Made by a program: the position numbers and the translations under genes
The notes under the pieces: generated by a model
Told to the model about the DNA's origin: nothing
Seen by the model: the letters and a program-made list of their open reading frames with translations, nothing else
The model's database searches: none
Shown here: piece after piece, positions 11,993-24,764 of the stretch
Position numbering within the stretch: position 1 is the stretch's first letter
Layout: every line of letters begins with the position of its first letter
Assembly: GCA_958510875.1 (NCBI GenBank)
Contig: OY294070.1
Coordinates: 116,416,703-116,480,702, forward strand
DNA from: Endomychus coccineus
Lineage: Eukaryota; Arthropoda; Insecta; Coleoptera; Endomychidae
Direction: 5' to 3'
DNA length: 64,000 nucleotides

Positions 11993-13249
11993 AATAGTCT
12001 AGGAGCCAGACCGATATTGATGGTCTGAACATTAGCTCGATCGCACTATGGTTTATCGTTGGAGGAGGGTTCAATGACCACTTCATCTCACAGACCGAAT
12101 TGACTGCTAGATCTCGAGATATAGCCTCCGCAAATTGTTTATTTTTTGACTGGACATTAAACCTTTTCAAGTTGCGGTTACTTGGAAAATATGCCATTTT
12201 TATACACTTTCACCATGTGCCCTCATTTTTTATCCGTTTATCAGACTGACCAGTTAAAATGGGACCGAAAATGGACTGCAAGTTAACCCTCCCAAACCTG
12301 ATGGAAAATGTTCATTGGTGTTGGCAATTTTTTAAGATACCCTATGCCATCAAAAATTATTGTCTATTTCCGAGTAATTGACCATTATTTCGATCAAAAA
12401 TTGTTTTTTTTTCATTTTGTGGCTAAACCTTGCGGATTACAAGGTAACCTGATGGCACCATGTTAAATAACTTTATTGGAGGTCAAATAAAGATTTAAAA
12501 TTATTGCCATCACTCCTTGCCTATTTCAACCCCCCAAAAACCCCCTAGAATCACCTCCCGAAAAAATATGAATAATATGGATAATATAACCAATTTTATG
12601 ATAAATTAGTCAATTATTGAGACTCTGGCTGGGTTTAAAATCGGAACGGCCCTTTTTTCGTTTTTTTGTTTGTTTTGGGGGTGGTTTTATGGGGTTTTGG
12701 GGGCTTGCAATAGGCAAGGAGTGATGGCAATAATTTCATATTTTTATTTGACCTCCAATAAAATTATTTAATATGGTGCCATCATGCCACCTTGTGATCC
12801 CCAAGGTTTAGCCACAAAATGAGAAAAAAAACTATTGTTGGTTAAAATAATGGCCAATTACTCGGAAATGGACCGATAACTTCTCATGGCATGGGGTATC
12901 TTAACAATTGCCAACACCAATGAACATTTTTCACCCGGTTTGGGAGGGTTAACTTGCAGTCCGTTTTCGGTCCAATTTTAACTGGTCAACCTGATAAACG
13001 GACACGATCAAAAATTATGGCACATGGTGGAAGTGTAAAAAAATGGCATGCTTCTCAAGTAACCACAACTTGAAAAGGGTTAACCTCAAGTCAAAAAATA
13101 AACAATTTGCGGATGCTGTATCTCGAGATCTAGCAGCCGGCGAAAATTCGGTCTGTGAGATGAATTGGTCATTGAACCGTCCTCTAACGATAAACCATAG
13201 TGCCATCGGGTTAATGTTCAGACCATCAATATCGCTCTGGCTCCTATAA
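11993..13249. mobile_element. long foldback element II
   Basis: The two halves are near-complete reverse complements: 11993-12240 pairs with 13015-13249 (tctgaacattagctc and accatagtgccatcgg segments), and 12255-12590 pairs with 12650-12985 through the tract with caacaccaatgaacattttt. The turn lies near 12620. Ends read TAGGAGCCAG and its complement. Minus- and plus-strand open frames of about 65-83 residues in the arms mirror each other and are not genes. Confidence 0.75.
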
Positions 13250-13259
13250 TCACAGAACA

Positions 13260-14570
13260 GACACAAAGAGCGTCGAACTAAACCAGAACAGAATGATTGT
13301 CCAGTATCGAATGTTCGGAAACCTTCTATATGTTCGGAACACGTGCATAGGGCAATTTGTTTCTGCGATTGCGTTCTTCACAGCACATAACAACTATAAA
13401 GGTTTAAAGCACAGATCAACAATATTTAAGTTCACGGGCCGTTGCGATCGGTGAGTGGTGAGCCCGAACGCAGAGTTCTACCATTTATTGTTGTTCTGTG
13501 GTTTTTCGATTCACATGTTAATTTAATTTTTGTTCACAGGTCGTGATCGTGATTTTGTATTTACAGGTAGTTGTTTATCGCCTATCTTTATTTGTAACAT
13601 TACTGATTTTACAGTTTACAGTTAAGCGATCCTTGTTGGAATGATCTGGGATTTGAGAATAACTCGTTTTGAATATAGTTTTTACCTATCCACCAGTAGT
13701 TCATTTAGAATATTTTGCTATTCTGGTCAGTTACGAGCTGTCCTATCAGCCATCCAAGTGATGACTTTTCGGTTTTCGGACATCCTTTTAATAAAAGTTA
13801 CCGATCGCTTATAGCTAATCATTTCAAGAGCTTTCTGCCATCTATACCAATGTAAATATATATTCACAAAAACTGTACGTTTGGTGCCATTAACGATTCC
13901 ATTTGCTGCTTGCTTCTTCTAGCTGCCATAATGATAACTTCCCAAACTTATTACTCTGTAGCAGGATAACAGTATTCAGTATTACATAATATGCGTAATT
14001 GAACTAAATAAAGTGAGTAAAAAATGGATAAGAAAGCCAGAGACTCAGCTGTATATGTAATTTCACAATTAGTATTCAACACAATCAGGTAAATAATCGT
14101 CTCGCTTATTATATTTCGCATACTACAGTGTAAATTGACAGTACTTGTTTTCTCATCGATGCTTAACTAACTTAACTTGAGATTGGGATTTTTCTGAATT
14201 TTGGTGCCGCTCTATTTTAAGATAGATGGAGTAGTAGTATCTACTTTCGACAGCCGTGAACTTAACCAAAAAGAATTTTGAACTCAATCTATCTTAACGG
14301 ATGAGGACTCATTTTAAAGGTCTTAATTTATAAATGTCTGGGAAATTGAAGTTGTTTCAAAGTATTTTATCATATCACAGAATGTGTATGCATTTAAAGA
14401 TTCTAAAACCTCATAAGGAATGATTTTTTTAACGTCTAATTTCACATTAACTTTATTTTTGAACAAACTGCGTGTTCAATTTGCTAATTGCGACTTTAAC
14501 CTATTGTCGCTTTTTCCAAATATCAATACTAGTGCACTAGGGTCACTAAATTTATGTAAGCTTATGCAGT
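13260..14570. other. no gene recognised
   Basis: AT-rich spacer. A less AT-rich patch at 13270-13520 (gttcacgggccgttgcgatc) stands out, but I see no conserved motif in it. Confidence 0.45.
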
Positions 14571-14573
14571 TCA

Positions 14574-15196
14574 GCTTAGTCCAGGCATTGAGCTGAGATT
14601 TCAGCTATAATAAAAAAAAGACATGTAGCATCGAAAATTTTTTGTGGGATTCGATTCGTTGGGTTATCAGGATCATTCATAACACATGAAACCTCACCAG
14701 TCAATCTCCCCTCCCTCTTGCCAGAAATGGCCCCCAAAAAGGTAATTTCGAATTTAAAATGCACCAAGGCAGTTTTTGGGTCCCTGATCACGATTTTGAC
14801 GTCAGATTTACGTGAAATCAATTCTGGGGGTGGAAAATCGATCAAATTGGTTATTTTTGTACTCTCGTAGATTATTTTGACGATCTATATTTTTTGGATT
14901 TTAAATCCACCAAGGAGGTTTTTTGGGTAGAGGAACACGATTCCAGCGACAGATTTTAAGAGTGTTTTTTTTCCAGATATTATTGTTACAGGAGGACATA
15001 TATATCACGTTCACCGATCAGCTGATAATTTTGTTGTAAACTACGGAGCCTCTATATATAACTTTGAATGTTCATCGATGATTTGAAAATGACAGTATTA
15101 TGTATTTGATCATTATTTTACACATGAACCAATTATTAATAACAAATTATCAGAATAAATAAACTATTATTATACAAATTATTTTATTTAGAGTGT

Positions 15197-15248
<52 letters not shown>

Positions 15249-15899
15249 GAGAAAGAATAAAATGGTTTCATTTGGTCGTTGGTCGAGAAGAATTGGTTTG
15301 GCTGCATTTAGTTTTATTCATATTTAGTTCGTCTGCTTATCTATGGTGAATGTTTCCTTCTACAGAGATTAACCAATTATTTGATGACGATATCATTATT
15401 AGAGACCCAAAAAATCCCCTTGGTGGATTTAAAATACAAATATAATATATATAGCCAAAATAATCTATAAGAGTGCAAAAATGGCCAATTTGATCTATTT
15501 TCTACCCCCAGAATTGATTTCAAATAAATTTGACGTCAAAATCATGATTAGCGACCCAAAAAAACCCCTTGGTGGACTTAAAATCCAAACATAATATATA
15601 TTCCCAAAATAATCTATAAGGGTGCAAAAATGGTCAATTTGATCGATTTTCCACCCCTAGAATTGATTTCAAGTAAATCTGACTTCAGAATCGTGATCAG
15701 CGACCCAAAAAACCACCTTGGTGCATTTTAAATTCGAAATTACCCTGTTAGGGGCCATTTCTGGCTCCCAAAGGGAGGGGGGCTGACCGTTGAGATTTTA
15801 TGTGTTATGAATGATCCTGATAACCCCACAAATCGAATCCCACAAAATATTTTCGATTCTGACCTACATGACTTTTTCCGGTTCGTTGCCAGGACTAAG
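14574..15899. mobile_element. long foldback element III (TTAGTCC ends)
   Basis: Inverted ends CTTAGTCCAGGC (14574) and GCCAGGACTAAG (15899). The arms match over several hundred bases, for example atcaggatcattcataacac at 14668 against gttatgaatgatcctgataa near 15804, and AATTCTGGGGGTGGAAAATC at 14820 against the complement at 15645. A roughly 120-base unit built around a CCAAAAAA(A)CCCCTTGGTG core recurs inside the right arm. The loop holds a (GA)n tract. Related in ends and core to 33620-34316 and 47989-48914. Confidence 0.75.
15190..15258 (+). repeat. (GA)n microsatellite
   Basis: A near-uninterrupted gagaga run with a few aaag interruptions, in the central loop of foldback element III. Confidence 0.9.
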
Positions 15900-16239
15900 T
15901 TCCCCGTATATTTCACTTCAAAAGTGAGATTATCAAGTTGGCAAAATGTGTACTAAATGTGCACCCGAACAAAATTGGATGCCAATATTTATTTTATGTT
16001 GATTATTCGTTATTATTATTATTATTGTATATACTCTTCTATTCGGTGAACGTTTACTCCGACGGTCTCACAAATAATTTCTTAATCCGGCACATACTCA
16101 GATGGTCAATAGCGATAGAACCAAACGTACACATGAACTCAGATAGTCTTTATACTATTTTCTAGCTTATAAATTTAGAATTCAATGAAGGCCAAGTTGT
16201 TCTGCGTATTTTTCATCATTTTCTGAAGAATTTAACATG

Positions 16240-17145
16240 CAATATACATCAATTTGATTTCCCGCCTAAACTTTGTCGCTCTCCATCGAGTTTTCTCTCA
16301 AATAGTATACTTTATGTGGTGGTTGAGGGAGTATCCTCCGATACAACGGTTAAAGACGCTGGTGTTCCACAGGGTCCTTTTTTTGGCACCAACTTTATTT
16401 CTGCTCCATACCAACCATGTTTTCGAAGTGGCCGCCTGTCCCGTTCACAGCTTTGTACATGATGATACACTTCATACCATTTTCTCGTCTAGAGCGACTA
16501 TACCATCTAATGAAGTCTAAGGAGAGAGACAGCTTGACGTAATTGATGAAGATCTGGCAACGATTATGCAATAAGGATCTGATGATATATTGAGTTTGAT
16601 GCAACCAAATCTCAAGCTTTTTCAGCAACACGGATCCCACAATCCCTAATAATGATGATGTCAGGTACAACTATTCCTGTGACGTATTCCATATCCATGC
16701 TCAGGATCACATGAGGATCATCATGTGGGGTCCATTGTGAAAACCGCTTCACAAAAACTTGGTTTTCCATTCCGTGCTCGGCTACTTTACATCCCAGCAG
16801 CTCCTCATAATCTACAAAGGACAGATTTGATCTATCTTGGAGTACTGTACACATGTTTAAGAATTTGGCTACAAAACGTATGCTGAAGCTCTTGAATTCT
16901 ATCCAGAAGAGAGATATTCGTCTGATTGATGATGTCACCTCTTCATAATCAAGCTGGAAATCAGTGAAGCTTCTTCCTACCAGTCTTCATCTTTGTATCG
17001 AACGGCGGAGTTGTGGAACTCTTTACCTAGTAAGGTATTTCTTTATGCCTCCAAACCTCCAAGATAAATTCGAATCTCCTCTCCCAACATTCCACCGCTG
17101 GCTCACCTAATGTTTTTCGAAAAGTATATGTCTTAATAAAAAAGA
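16240..17145 (+). pseudogene. LINE reverse transcriptase fragment, longest copy of this family
   Basis: From about 16260 a broken plus-strand frame carries RT motifs: LNFVALHRVFS, then GVPQG in a shifted frame, APTLFLLHTNH, and CPVHSFVHDDTLHT with HDD in place of the catalytic YADD. Near 16600 it continues with NPNLKLFQQHGSHNP-type residues, then CENRFTKTWFSIP, and after 16850 KLLNSIQK, IRLIDDVT and the C-terminal tail to about 17130. Frames change several times. It is the reference for the related pieces at 4740, 6700, 11090, 52680 and 63570. Confidence 0.75.
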
Positions 17146-17159
17146 GATTAATTATTATA

Positions 17160-17930
17160 TTGGGCGTTTTATGGACTGTCAATATTTTGTGTTTTTAATT
17201 TCTGTTGGAAATGAATGAACAAATAGAAAATAGAATAGAAATAGCTTAGATCTTTACATGAAGCAATACAATGATTTGCACTCTGCTTCCTGTGTTCTAT
17301 TCAACAATATAATAAAGATATGTTCAACTGGGTACATATTCAACTTCTCTCTTGATGAAGTAGAATCTCCATGTGGCAAGCAAATTGTAGTAGGTACATT
17401 CATATCAACTTGTTCTACTACAATGATCTTTGCCATTTTTCGGCTGACATTCGATTTTCTGAAGTTTACGAGAATAGATTTTAGCATAGAATCTTACGAA
17501 TGAACAGTTGATCATATTGTAATAAAAAAGTGAACAGGACTAACATCTCATTCTCGTGTAATCCCTAAGCCTCCAGCTGTAAATCTGATTTAGTCCCGAT
17601 GTTTTGACAGCGCCAGAAATTCGAAAAACATTTACATAAGATATTTATTAGCCGGTCGTTGACTGATTTCGGAGGATTCGAGGTTTTTATGCAACGGCAC
17701 CGAAAAATGCAACATAATAAAGAGTTAAGATAGGATGATAAATCGACAAGAGTAATAACCGCGATAAGTTTTGATATCCGTATTTGTTAAGGTAAGCGAT
17801 ATTTTTGCCATGTGAGATATTCGTGCGGCAACGAAAGGTAACACAGATTAAATACGAAATCTCATGATCGTTGCGAATGAAAATAAAGTCGTGGTATTGA
17901 ATATTATATTACGCTTCACAACGTAGAGAC
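17160..17930. other. no gene recognised
   Basis: Overlapping open frames on both strands at 17254-17503 (77 and 81 residues) are the only coding-like feature; neither shows a domain I recognise. The rest is spacer. Confidence 0.4.
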
Positions 17931-17934
17931 ATTT

Positions 17935-18065
17935 AAACTAAATGCGACTAAGGCCCTATACAGTATGGGCCCTAAACTATTAAATTCTATCCCCTCTTCT
18001 GTGATACCGTTTGTTTAAAAAATGTAGACAAATTTCCTGCAGTGAAGAATATTTTATTGGGGGCT
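17935..18065 (+). pseudogene. possible LINE C-terminal relic
   Basis: The plus strand reads YSMGPKLLNSIPSSVIPF followed by a stop. This resembles the x-G-P-K-L-x-N-x-L-P-x-x-I tail found after the RT of several animal LINE clades. The match is short, so it is tentative. Confidence 0.35.
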
Positions 18066-18489
18066 TTAATGGAACACTAACGTTATCATATGTCTAACAC
18101 GCAATGCCTTGCCAACGCTTTCACCGTCTTCGCTCTTCCTCGCCGCGCCTAGTGGAATTTCCAAGAATAGGGACTTCTTCAGACAGTTCTAAAAAATTCA
18201 TTGATAGAGATAAATAAAAAAGAACACCGTCTTTCTATGTATATTACCACTATTTTCATCAAGAAACATGACTGCAGTTTCGACAGTTAAGCTCACGTGA
18301 TATATATTTATAGTGCAAGGTGAAAAGTCTCTGAAAAAGAAAACAGATGGTGCCACAATCGAAAATCCCATGTGACGTTTGTGATGTACCATCTTTAACT
18401 AGAACGTATTAAAATTTCCAGACTGATATGTCATTCAGTTCTTTTTCGACACCCATTGAAAGCAAGCAATCTTGAAGATTTTTGTAAAC

Positions 18490-19315
18490 ATGGAAAAGTG
18501 AATATCGCGTTTTGATTACACATTATTTCTTGCGTGGAAAAAACATTACGCAAACCAAAGCATTGCTTGTTAAACATTTTGAAGACTTTTCCCCATCGAT
18601 TGGAACGATCCACGAGTGGTTTACTGATTTTCGTTGTGGTAGTATGACTTCAAAGGACGCCGGACGTTCTGGTCGTGCGATTGAGGTTAGAACGCCAGAA
18701 ATCGTCGATAAAATCCATGGTATGATAATGTTGGACGATCGACGAGTTAAAGTGCACGAGATTGCTGAGGCTATGAACGTCTCAACGGAACGGGTACCGA
18801 ATTACACAAATTTTTGAATATGAGAAAGCTATCTGCCAGATGGGTGCCGAATTGGTTCTCTGTTGGCAACAAGCGCGACCGCGTGACAACTTCAAAGGAG
18901 TGTTTGACGATGTTCAAGCGCGATGAGAAGGACTTTTTGCGCCATTTCGTAACCGTGGACGAAACATGGATCCATGACATTACACCAGAGACCAAAGAAC
19001 AGTCGAAACAGTGGACTTGTCCTGGCGCAGTGAAGTCGAAAGAGGCCAAAGTATGTTTATCGGCCAACAGAGCCTTGCGACAGTTTTTTGGGATGTACAC
19101 GGTATCGTTCATATCGATTACATTGAAGAGGGCAAAACGATTATGTAGAGTTGCATGATCGATTCAACGCCGATTCGATGCGACAGCTGCAAAGTCCACA
19201 TTCTACAGATTTGGCCCCCTGTGATTTTTACCTATTTCCAAACTTGAAGAAATGGCTCGGAAGAAGATTTGTCTCCAACGAGGTGATCGCTGAAACAAAT
19301 AAATCATTTCTTGTT
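18490..19315 (+). pseudogene. mariner transposase, multiply broken
   Basis: An ATG at 18490 starts MEK; after a one-base frameshift SEYRVLITHYFLRGKNITQ follows. Next come the helix-turn-helix region with APSIGTI-like SPSIGTIHEWFTDFRCG, a linker of the RSGR type, and IHGMIMLDDRRVKVHEIAEA. After another frameshift near 18810 the frame reads LSARWVPNWF, then FVTVDETWIHDITPETKEQ with the first catalytic Asp. Near 19150 a third frame reads DRFNADS and HSTDLAPCDFYLFPNLKKWL, containing the third catalytic Asp of the D,D34D triad. The segment with the second Asp (HxDNAP) is deleted between them. It codes for a cut-and-paste DNA transposase of the mariner family and is inactive. Confidence 0.85.
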
Positions 19316-19349
19316 TCATTTTTCATTGACTTTTCACCTTGCCTTCGTA

Positions 19350-20260
19350 TACAGGGTGAAATAGAAAAAAATACCGTGAATAGTGTCAGGCGATAGATGA
19401 CACTAACATAAGAAAAAAGTTCCCAGTAACATTTGAAGTTGAAACAAAAATTTCTTTTTTTGCAAATATCTCCGGAACCGTTTATCGTACAGAAAACATA
19501 TTTTGCGAACGTTTTCTACTCATAGCAAGCTATGTTCTGTGCGATACAAAATTTTTTTTTAGTCATAATTGGTGAAGATTTTGAAGGGGTAGTGCATGTT
19601 TTTCTCTCCAACTTCTACGCCACTGGAAGAAATACGGTTTTGAGACAAACATTTGAACTGCCAATGTTTTCTTCACAAGAAAGGTAGTCCTGGTTATAAG
19701 CTCTAAAGTTGACCGTTTCCGAGAAAAATCAACTTTTATGTTGAAAAACATGGTCAATGTTTTGGTTTTGTTACTTGTTCTAACGTTTGAATAAATTTTG
19801 TTTAATTAGTAAGAATTTACTATGTTTTTCAACATAAAAGTTGATTTTTCTCTAAAACGGTCAACTTGAGAGCTTATAACCAGGAGTACCTTTTTTGTCT
19901 AAAAACATTGGCGGTTCAAATAGTTGTCTAAAAACCATTCTTTTTCCAGTGGCGTAGAAGTTGGGGAGAAAAACACCCACTACCCCTTCAAAATTTTCAC
20001 CAATCATGACTAAAAAAAAAACTTTTTATCGCACGGAACATAGCTTAATATGAGTGAAAAATGCTTGAAAAAGCTGTTCCCTGTACGATGAACGGTTCCG
20101 GAGATATTTGCAAAAAACTAAATTTTTGTTTCAACTTCAACACCCTCCGTATCTCAAAAACTAAGCGTCTGAGCATATAGTAATAGGAACTTTTTTTCTC
20201 ATTTTAGTGTCATCTATCGCCTGACACTATGCACGGTACTTTTTTCTATGTCACCCTGTA
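19350..20260. mobile_element. long foldback element IV (TACAGGGTGA ends, TA duplication)
   Basis: Left end TACAGGGTGAAATAGAAAAA and right end TTTTTTCTATGTCACCCTGTA are inverted repeats, each flanked by TA (19348-19349, 20261-20262). The arms are about 440 bases (gtgtcaggcgatagatgaca at 19381 against tgtcatctatcgcctgacac near 20208; tctccggaaccgttt at 19469 against aacggttccggagat near 20093) and meet near 19800. It lies at the 3' side of the mariner relic, whose sequence stops about 35 bases before it. Confidence 0.8.
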
Positions 20261-20264
20261 TAAC

Positions 20265-22600
20265 AGAACATGGTTTATGGACGGCTGGCGGCAAAATTCA
20301 AAGATCTTCAGAATCTGAAGTCCACAATTTGAAAAGGACGGTCTTCCTGTCAAACGTGACACAAAGTAAGAATACCTGTTGAAAACAAACCAACTGATAA
20401 TAATGCTCAATCTAGGGGATACAGGAATAAACAACCCTAGAAGACAAAGCCTAACTTAAAGACAAAAAGTAAGGAAGTATTGGCAAACAAAAAAAATTAA
20501 AATTATGCTGGGTTAATGGGAACAATGAAAATACCATCAAGAAAAACAAACTGTGAAGAAAAAATCAAAGGAAAAAATAAAAACAGAAACTATTTTTTGT
20601 ACTGTCATAATATTAGTTACTCAAATAAAGATAAAATATAGTTTCGTCTCGAATCAATTTTTTTTCAGTTCAGTCAATTTTTCCCGAAGGCAAGAGGAGT
20701 TTTCAGCTTGCCCTCGTAATTCCCTACTAGGTTTTCTTTTGTTTTAGTGATGAATATTGTTGCTAGTTCAGGAGGTTTGTTTTATAGCTCTAAGCATCTA
20801 TTTCTTGTGTTTAAAAGAATTGAAATTGGTGTACGGCCATTCAAATAGTTCTCGACGAGTGAAATTTATTGTTGAAAGGTTGATAAACTCGTCGTTGGGG
20901 TTAATGGGAGAAGAAGATTAAAAAATAAAAGTTTTCACGAAGCTTTATTTAATTTTATTTTAACATCATCAAAAACTAGTACTACCTATATATCAAATAT
21001 CTATTTTGTATAATGTATGTACCTACATATTTATAATACAATTTATTTAGCGCACCTTATGCACTACTGCCACCTCGTACATCTTAACAAGATAATATAT
21101 TGCTCAATATGTTCCAGCAACAGACTATCTTGTTCCTTTATACTTTTATACCACTCTATTGTATACTGTTATTATTTGTAAGGTATACCTTTTTTTACTG
21201 TATCTAAATAAACTATGGATATTATTAAATTTTACCCTGTATTTTAGATTAAGTATGAGACAAATGAAAGGTACGAGGTGTCAAATATCTTATTTCTTTT
21301 AATCTTATCAGCTTACACTATTGATTTTTACAAATTGCACCATATACGAATTGCAATAAACATTAAATTTTTACATTATGCCAGGGATACTGTTCCTTTT
21401 CGAAGAATTTTGAAAATTCTTAATGTACATTGATTAATAATTTAATGTCCAACTTTAATATCTAAATTGTCCAAAAGAGTTTTAAACATGTAGAAAGATA
21501 TTGCACTAATCACGTAACAATTAATTGCAAATATTCAACTAAATATGATTATTGTAACGGTTGCTAATATGTAATGTTATATGTAAAAATATACCCTGTA
21601 TAATATTGTCTATTTTGTGCTTGTGCAGTTTCAACAATAATATTAACTTGTGCTTAATCCTTAAAGTGCTTTAAAATAAATAAATAATTTTAAACTTAAA
21701 TTAAAATTAAATACAGGAACTCATTAATAACTATACTATTTGCAAATAATAAAACTAGTAATACTTTGTAGGAATGTCCGTGTATTTGTGGTATATGTAC
21801 AACTTAATAATAATACCAGCACCATTTTATTTACTGTAGGTATATATATATTTGTTTGAAAACTCGTTCGATACCTTGTAAATTGCAACAAATTTCTCTG
21901 GGAAGTTCTTATTTGAAAATAAGAAGAAAATTGAAATATATTATTATACATTTATGTGCGATTTCTTAGTTTCAATTTTATATGATAAGAGCTAATAATC
22001 GGCAGACAAATCGACAGAAAGTCTCATGTAGTTACGAGAAAATACAATCGCTCCAATATTATATATTGAATTTAAATGCACCTAATCCATTTTAAATAAT
22101 TGATTGGTAATGTTCAGCGAGAATAATTGGACGGCTTCTGTCTGAACAAATATATTTAACCCAATAATCATTGTCAACATAAGACTTTGAGCGTGGGTTG
22201 TACTTTTTTTCACGGAAGGAATATATAGTTAACCGTAGCTACTGTCCAGTTCCTGCAGATTGTTAATCGGGTGATTAACATGCTAACTCGTGTGGTTTCA
22301 ATTACAACTATTTTCACAACATGCTCTCTCACACGTACGAGTTTTGATGTAGCCATGTCTTCGAAACGTTCAAATCCTCATCTGACATAGTTGTTTTGTC
22401 ATAACTATTCAACTTTTTTCCTTTGTGTTTCAACTAATATTCTGAAAACATCTCGATTAGCATCGATATATTGACTTGTTGGAAGCTGGTCAAACAGAGC
22501 TGGCTCAATTTATAGGACGTGACTGGGTTTGTTATCGACTAGTTGGAGATAATCCTGAGGAGTTGAAATCGAGAATCTATAGCTTCATCAATTGGGGGCC
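20265..22600. other. no gene recognised; very AT-rich
   Basis: Only short chance-length open frames. Two ataccctgtata-like words (21232 and 21594) are in the same orientation and do not form an element. 22350-22395 on the minus strand has an AGATGAGG...TTTCGAAGAC arrangement that could be a decayed PLE terminal motif. Confidence 0.45.
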
Positions 22601-22631
22601 TTGATGTTGAAAAACAACAAATAATCCTCAG

Positions 22632-22730
22632 AAATAGCCAATAGTCTATTTAATGTGCTATCGATATCTTGAGTAGATTGCCCAATGTATACTTTATCAC
22701 AATCTTTACAAGGAATGGTTACCCATTTTA
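22632..22730 (-). pseudogene. PLE GIY-YIG relic
   Basis: Read on the minus strand from 22728 this gives IPCKDCDKVYIGQSTQDIDS. That is the PLE endonuclease pattern x-x-C-x-x-C-D-K-x-Y-I-G-Q-T, with Thr replaced by Ser. The frame then continues with LNRLLAISEDY before it degrades. It comes from a PLE different from copy A. Confidence 0.65.
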
Positions 22731-23069
22731 GAAGATATTCTGCTTAAATTTTTTATAAAAACTCCTATTTGATTGAAATAAGTTTTGTGGGAAGTACTTA
22801 GGTTATAAAGTTTCTCCGAAAGATTGTTTATTTATGGTATATGTATTGTTTCTCTATTGAATCATTATTATTCGTTTTGATTGAGACATAAGAGTTGAAA
22901 CGCTTGTGAATGTTATCGAGAATCGAGAATTTATAGCTTCATCAATCTTGATGTTAGTTCAGTGAATGAAGCCCAAAATGGACCTGACTGACTAACATTT
23001 TTTCTTATGGACTGATTTTGATCTGTGAGGGCTCATTCGATTCGTCTTGACACCTAGATACGACTTTTG

Positions 23070-23960
23070 GACAAATTGTTTATTTTGTTGATAAACAATA
23101 AATAATGACAAAAAAAACTTTAAACGCTATTTTCCATTGATTTTGAGCATCTACGTTTATAACAATTTTTAAATTAACAAGTTATCAAAAAAAAATCAAA
23201 ATTTCCTAAATATTCGAGATTAGAGTTATTTTCTGATAATTTGGACCTTTCAAACACGATTTTGATGTCCATTTTTCCATTAGTTGCTGATATAATTAGT
23301 TAATAAACTATTTGTTAATTATCAAATTCAAAAAAATCAAAATTTTCTAAATATTCGAGATTAGAGTCATTTCCGGATAACTTTAACTCACTAAACATGA
23401 ATTTGATATCCATTTTTCAATAAGTTACAAACAGTTAAATTTGTTCAATGTATATATAAAATTTCAAAATGTTGTCTTAATTTAATTAGAACTAATTTAA
23501 ATAAAATTTGAAATGTTTTTTCATTTATTTCAGAATATAACCTTCATATGAAGAAACATTTATCCAGGTCCTAATTATTCGAAAATGACTATAATCTGGA
23601 ACATTTAGAAGACATTTATTTTTTTCCTAATTTTTATCTAACAAATTGTTTATTAACTATTCAAAAAATGGACATCAAATTCATGTTTAGTGAGTTAAAG
23701 TTTTCCGAAAATGACTCTAATCTCGAATATTTGGGAAATTTTGATTTTTTATTAATTTGATAATTGAAAAATTGTCTATTGACTAATTATATTAGCAACT
23801 TATTTAGAAATGGACATCAAATTCGTGTTTGAAAGGTCCAAATCATCCGAAAATAACTCTAATCTCGAATATTCAGGAAATTTAAATTTTTTTGTTATTT
23901 GTCAATTAACAGACTGTTTATTTATTAACAAATTGATTATTGCGTTAACTAATATGTTTG
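23070..23960. repeat. large imperfect palindrome V with doubled arm units
   Basis: Each arm contains two versions of a roughly 125-base unit around TATTCGAGATTAGAGT...TTTGATGTCCATTTTT: left copies near 23213 and 23349, inverted copies near 23670 and 23810. The turn is near 23530. The word gacctttcaaacacgatttt (23245) is mirrored at 23823. Probably a foldback transposon; its outer ends are not clear. Confidence 0.65.
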
Positions 23961-24019
23961 TTACTATGTTTATTATCACCTACCATTGTAATCACTATGG
24001 AGTTTTTTGTGCAATAAAA

Positions 24020-24760
24020 TAATTGTTATATGAACTTTTTTGTGAAATGGTGAAGGGGGTCCGCTGTGCTCTTGCACCAGGCACCTTTATCACTTGTTAC
24101 TTCTCGGACATTATTCAACACTAGTTGTGCTGGTAATAAGTCGTCTATAATAGGTCATTGAAACGAGTTAGATATGGAGAAATAAATTGCAATCTACGAC
24201 AGTATACGAACAAATTGAAATGTATTAATTAAAATATAGTAAAAGAGGAACTTTGAAGCTTAAAAGAAGTAAAAATAATACTTCGTGCACAACCATTATA
24301 AGTATTCAATTCGAGAGAGTAGTTGAAAATCATTATCCAAGAATAATTGTTATCTTAAAATAAGTATAATACATAGAAATAGGTAAAAATGCAACTAACA
24401 TTCAAGTCAATAAATACAGAACAAAGAATTAAAGTGGTAACATATATCTCACTTACTATATGAAAGTTTACCGAATATCTGTTCTAAGTTCGAAACTTCA
24501 ATTAAAATATTTGGTAAACTTCTGCTAAATCTAATATCTATAAGTGTTTTAGTCACTCATAATTTGAGTGGCTGTTATCACATATTGAGATTCTTAATTT
24601 ATTATAGATATTCAGCGGAAATTAACAGAATTACCTAAGGTCTGAATAATATAACTCAAGCAAAACTTGATATTGGTCATGCCTTTGACAATGTACTTCG
24701 TTATTTAAAGTGAGTAATAAGTAAAAGAACTCGTATAATTAATGATGATTCTTGACCCAG
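24020..24760. other. no gene recognised
   Basis: AT-rich spacer with no supported feature. Confidence 0.5.
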
Positions 24761-24764
24761 GTAT

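Noticed and set aside
14576..14845. 89-residue minus-strand gene
   Set aside because: It lies in the left arm of a palindromic element and is mirrored in the right arm.
16395..16938. 91- and 108-residue minus-strand frames
   Set aside because: They are antisense to the plus-strand LINE RT fragment with recognisable motifs.
18771..19112. 113-residue minus-strand frame
   Set aside because: Antisense to the mariner transposase catalytic region.
21232..21604. Miniature element bounded by ataccctgtat words
   Set aside because: The two words are in the same orientation, not inverted, and the internal sequence shows no arms.
22350..22395. Hammerhead ribozyme on the minus strand
   Set aside because: AGATGAGG and TTTCGAAGAC suggest a decayed PLE motif, but the core is altered and stem II does not pair.
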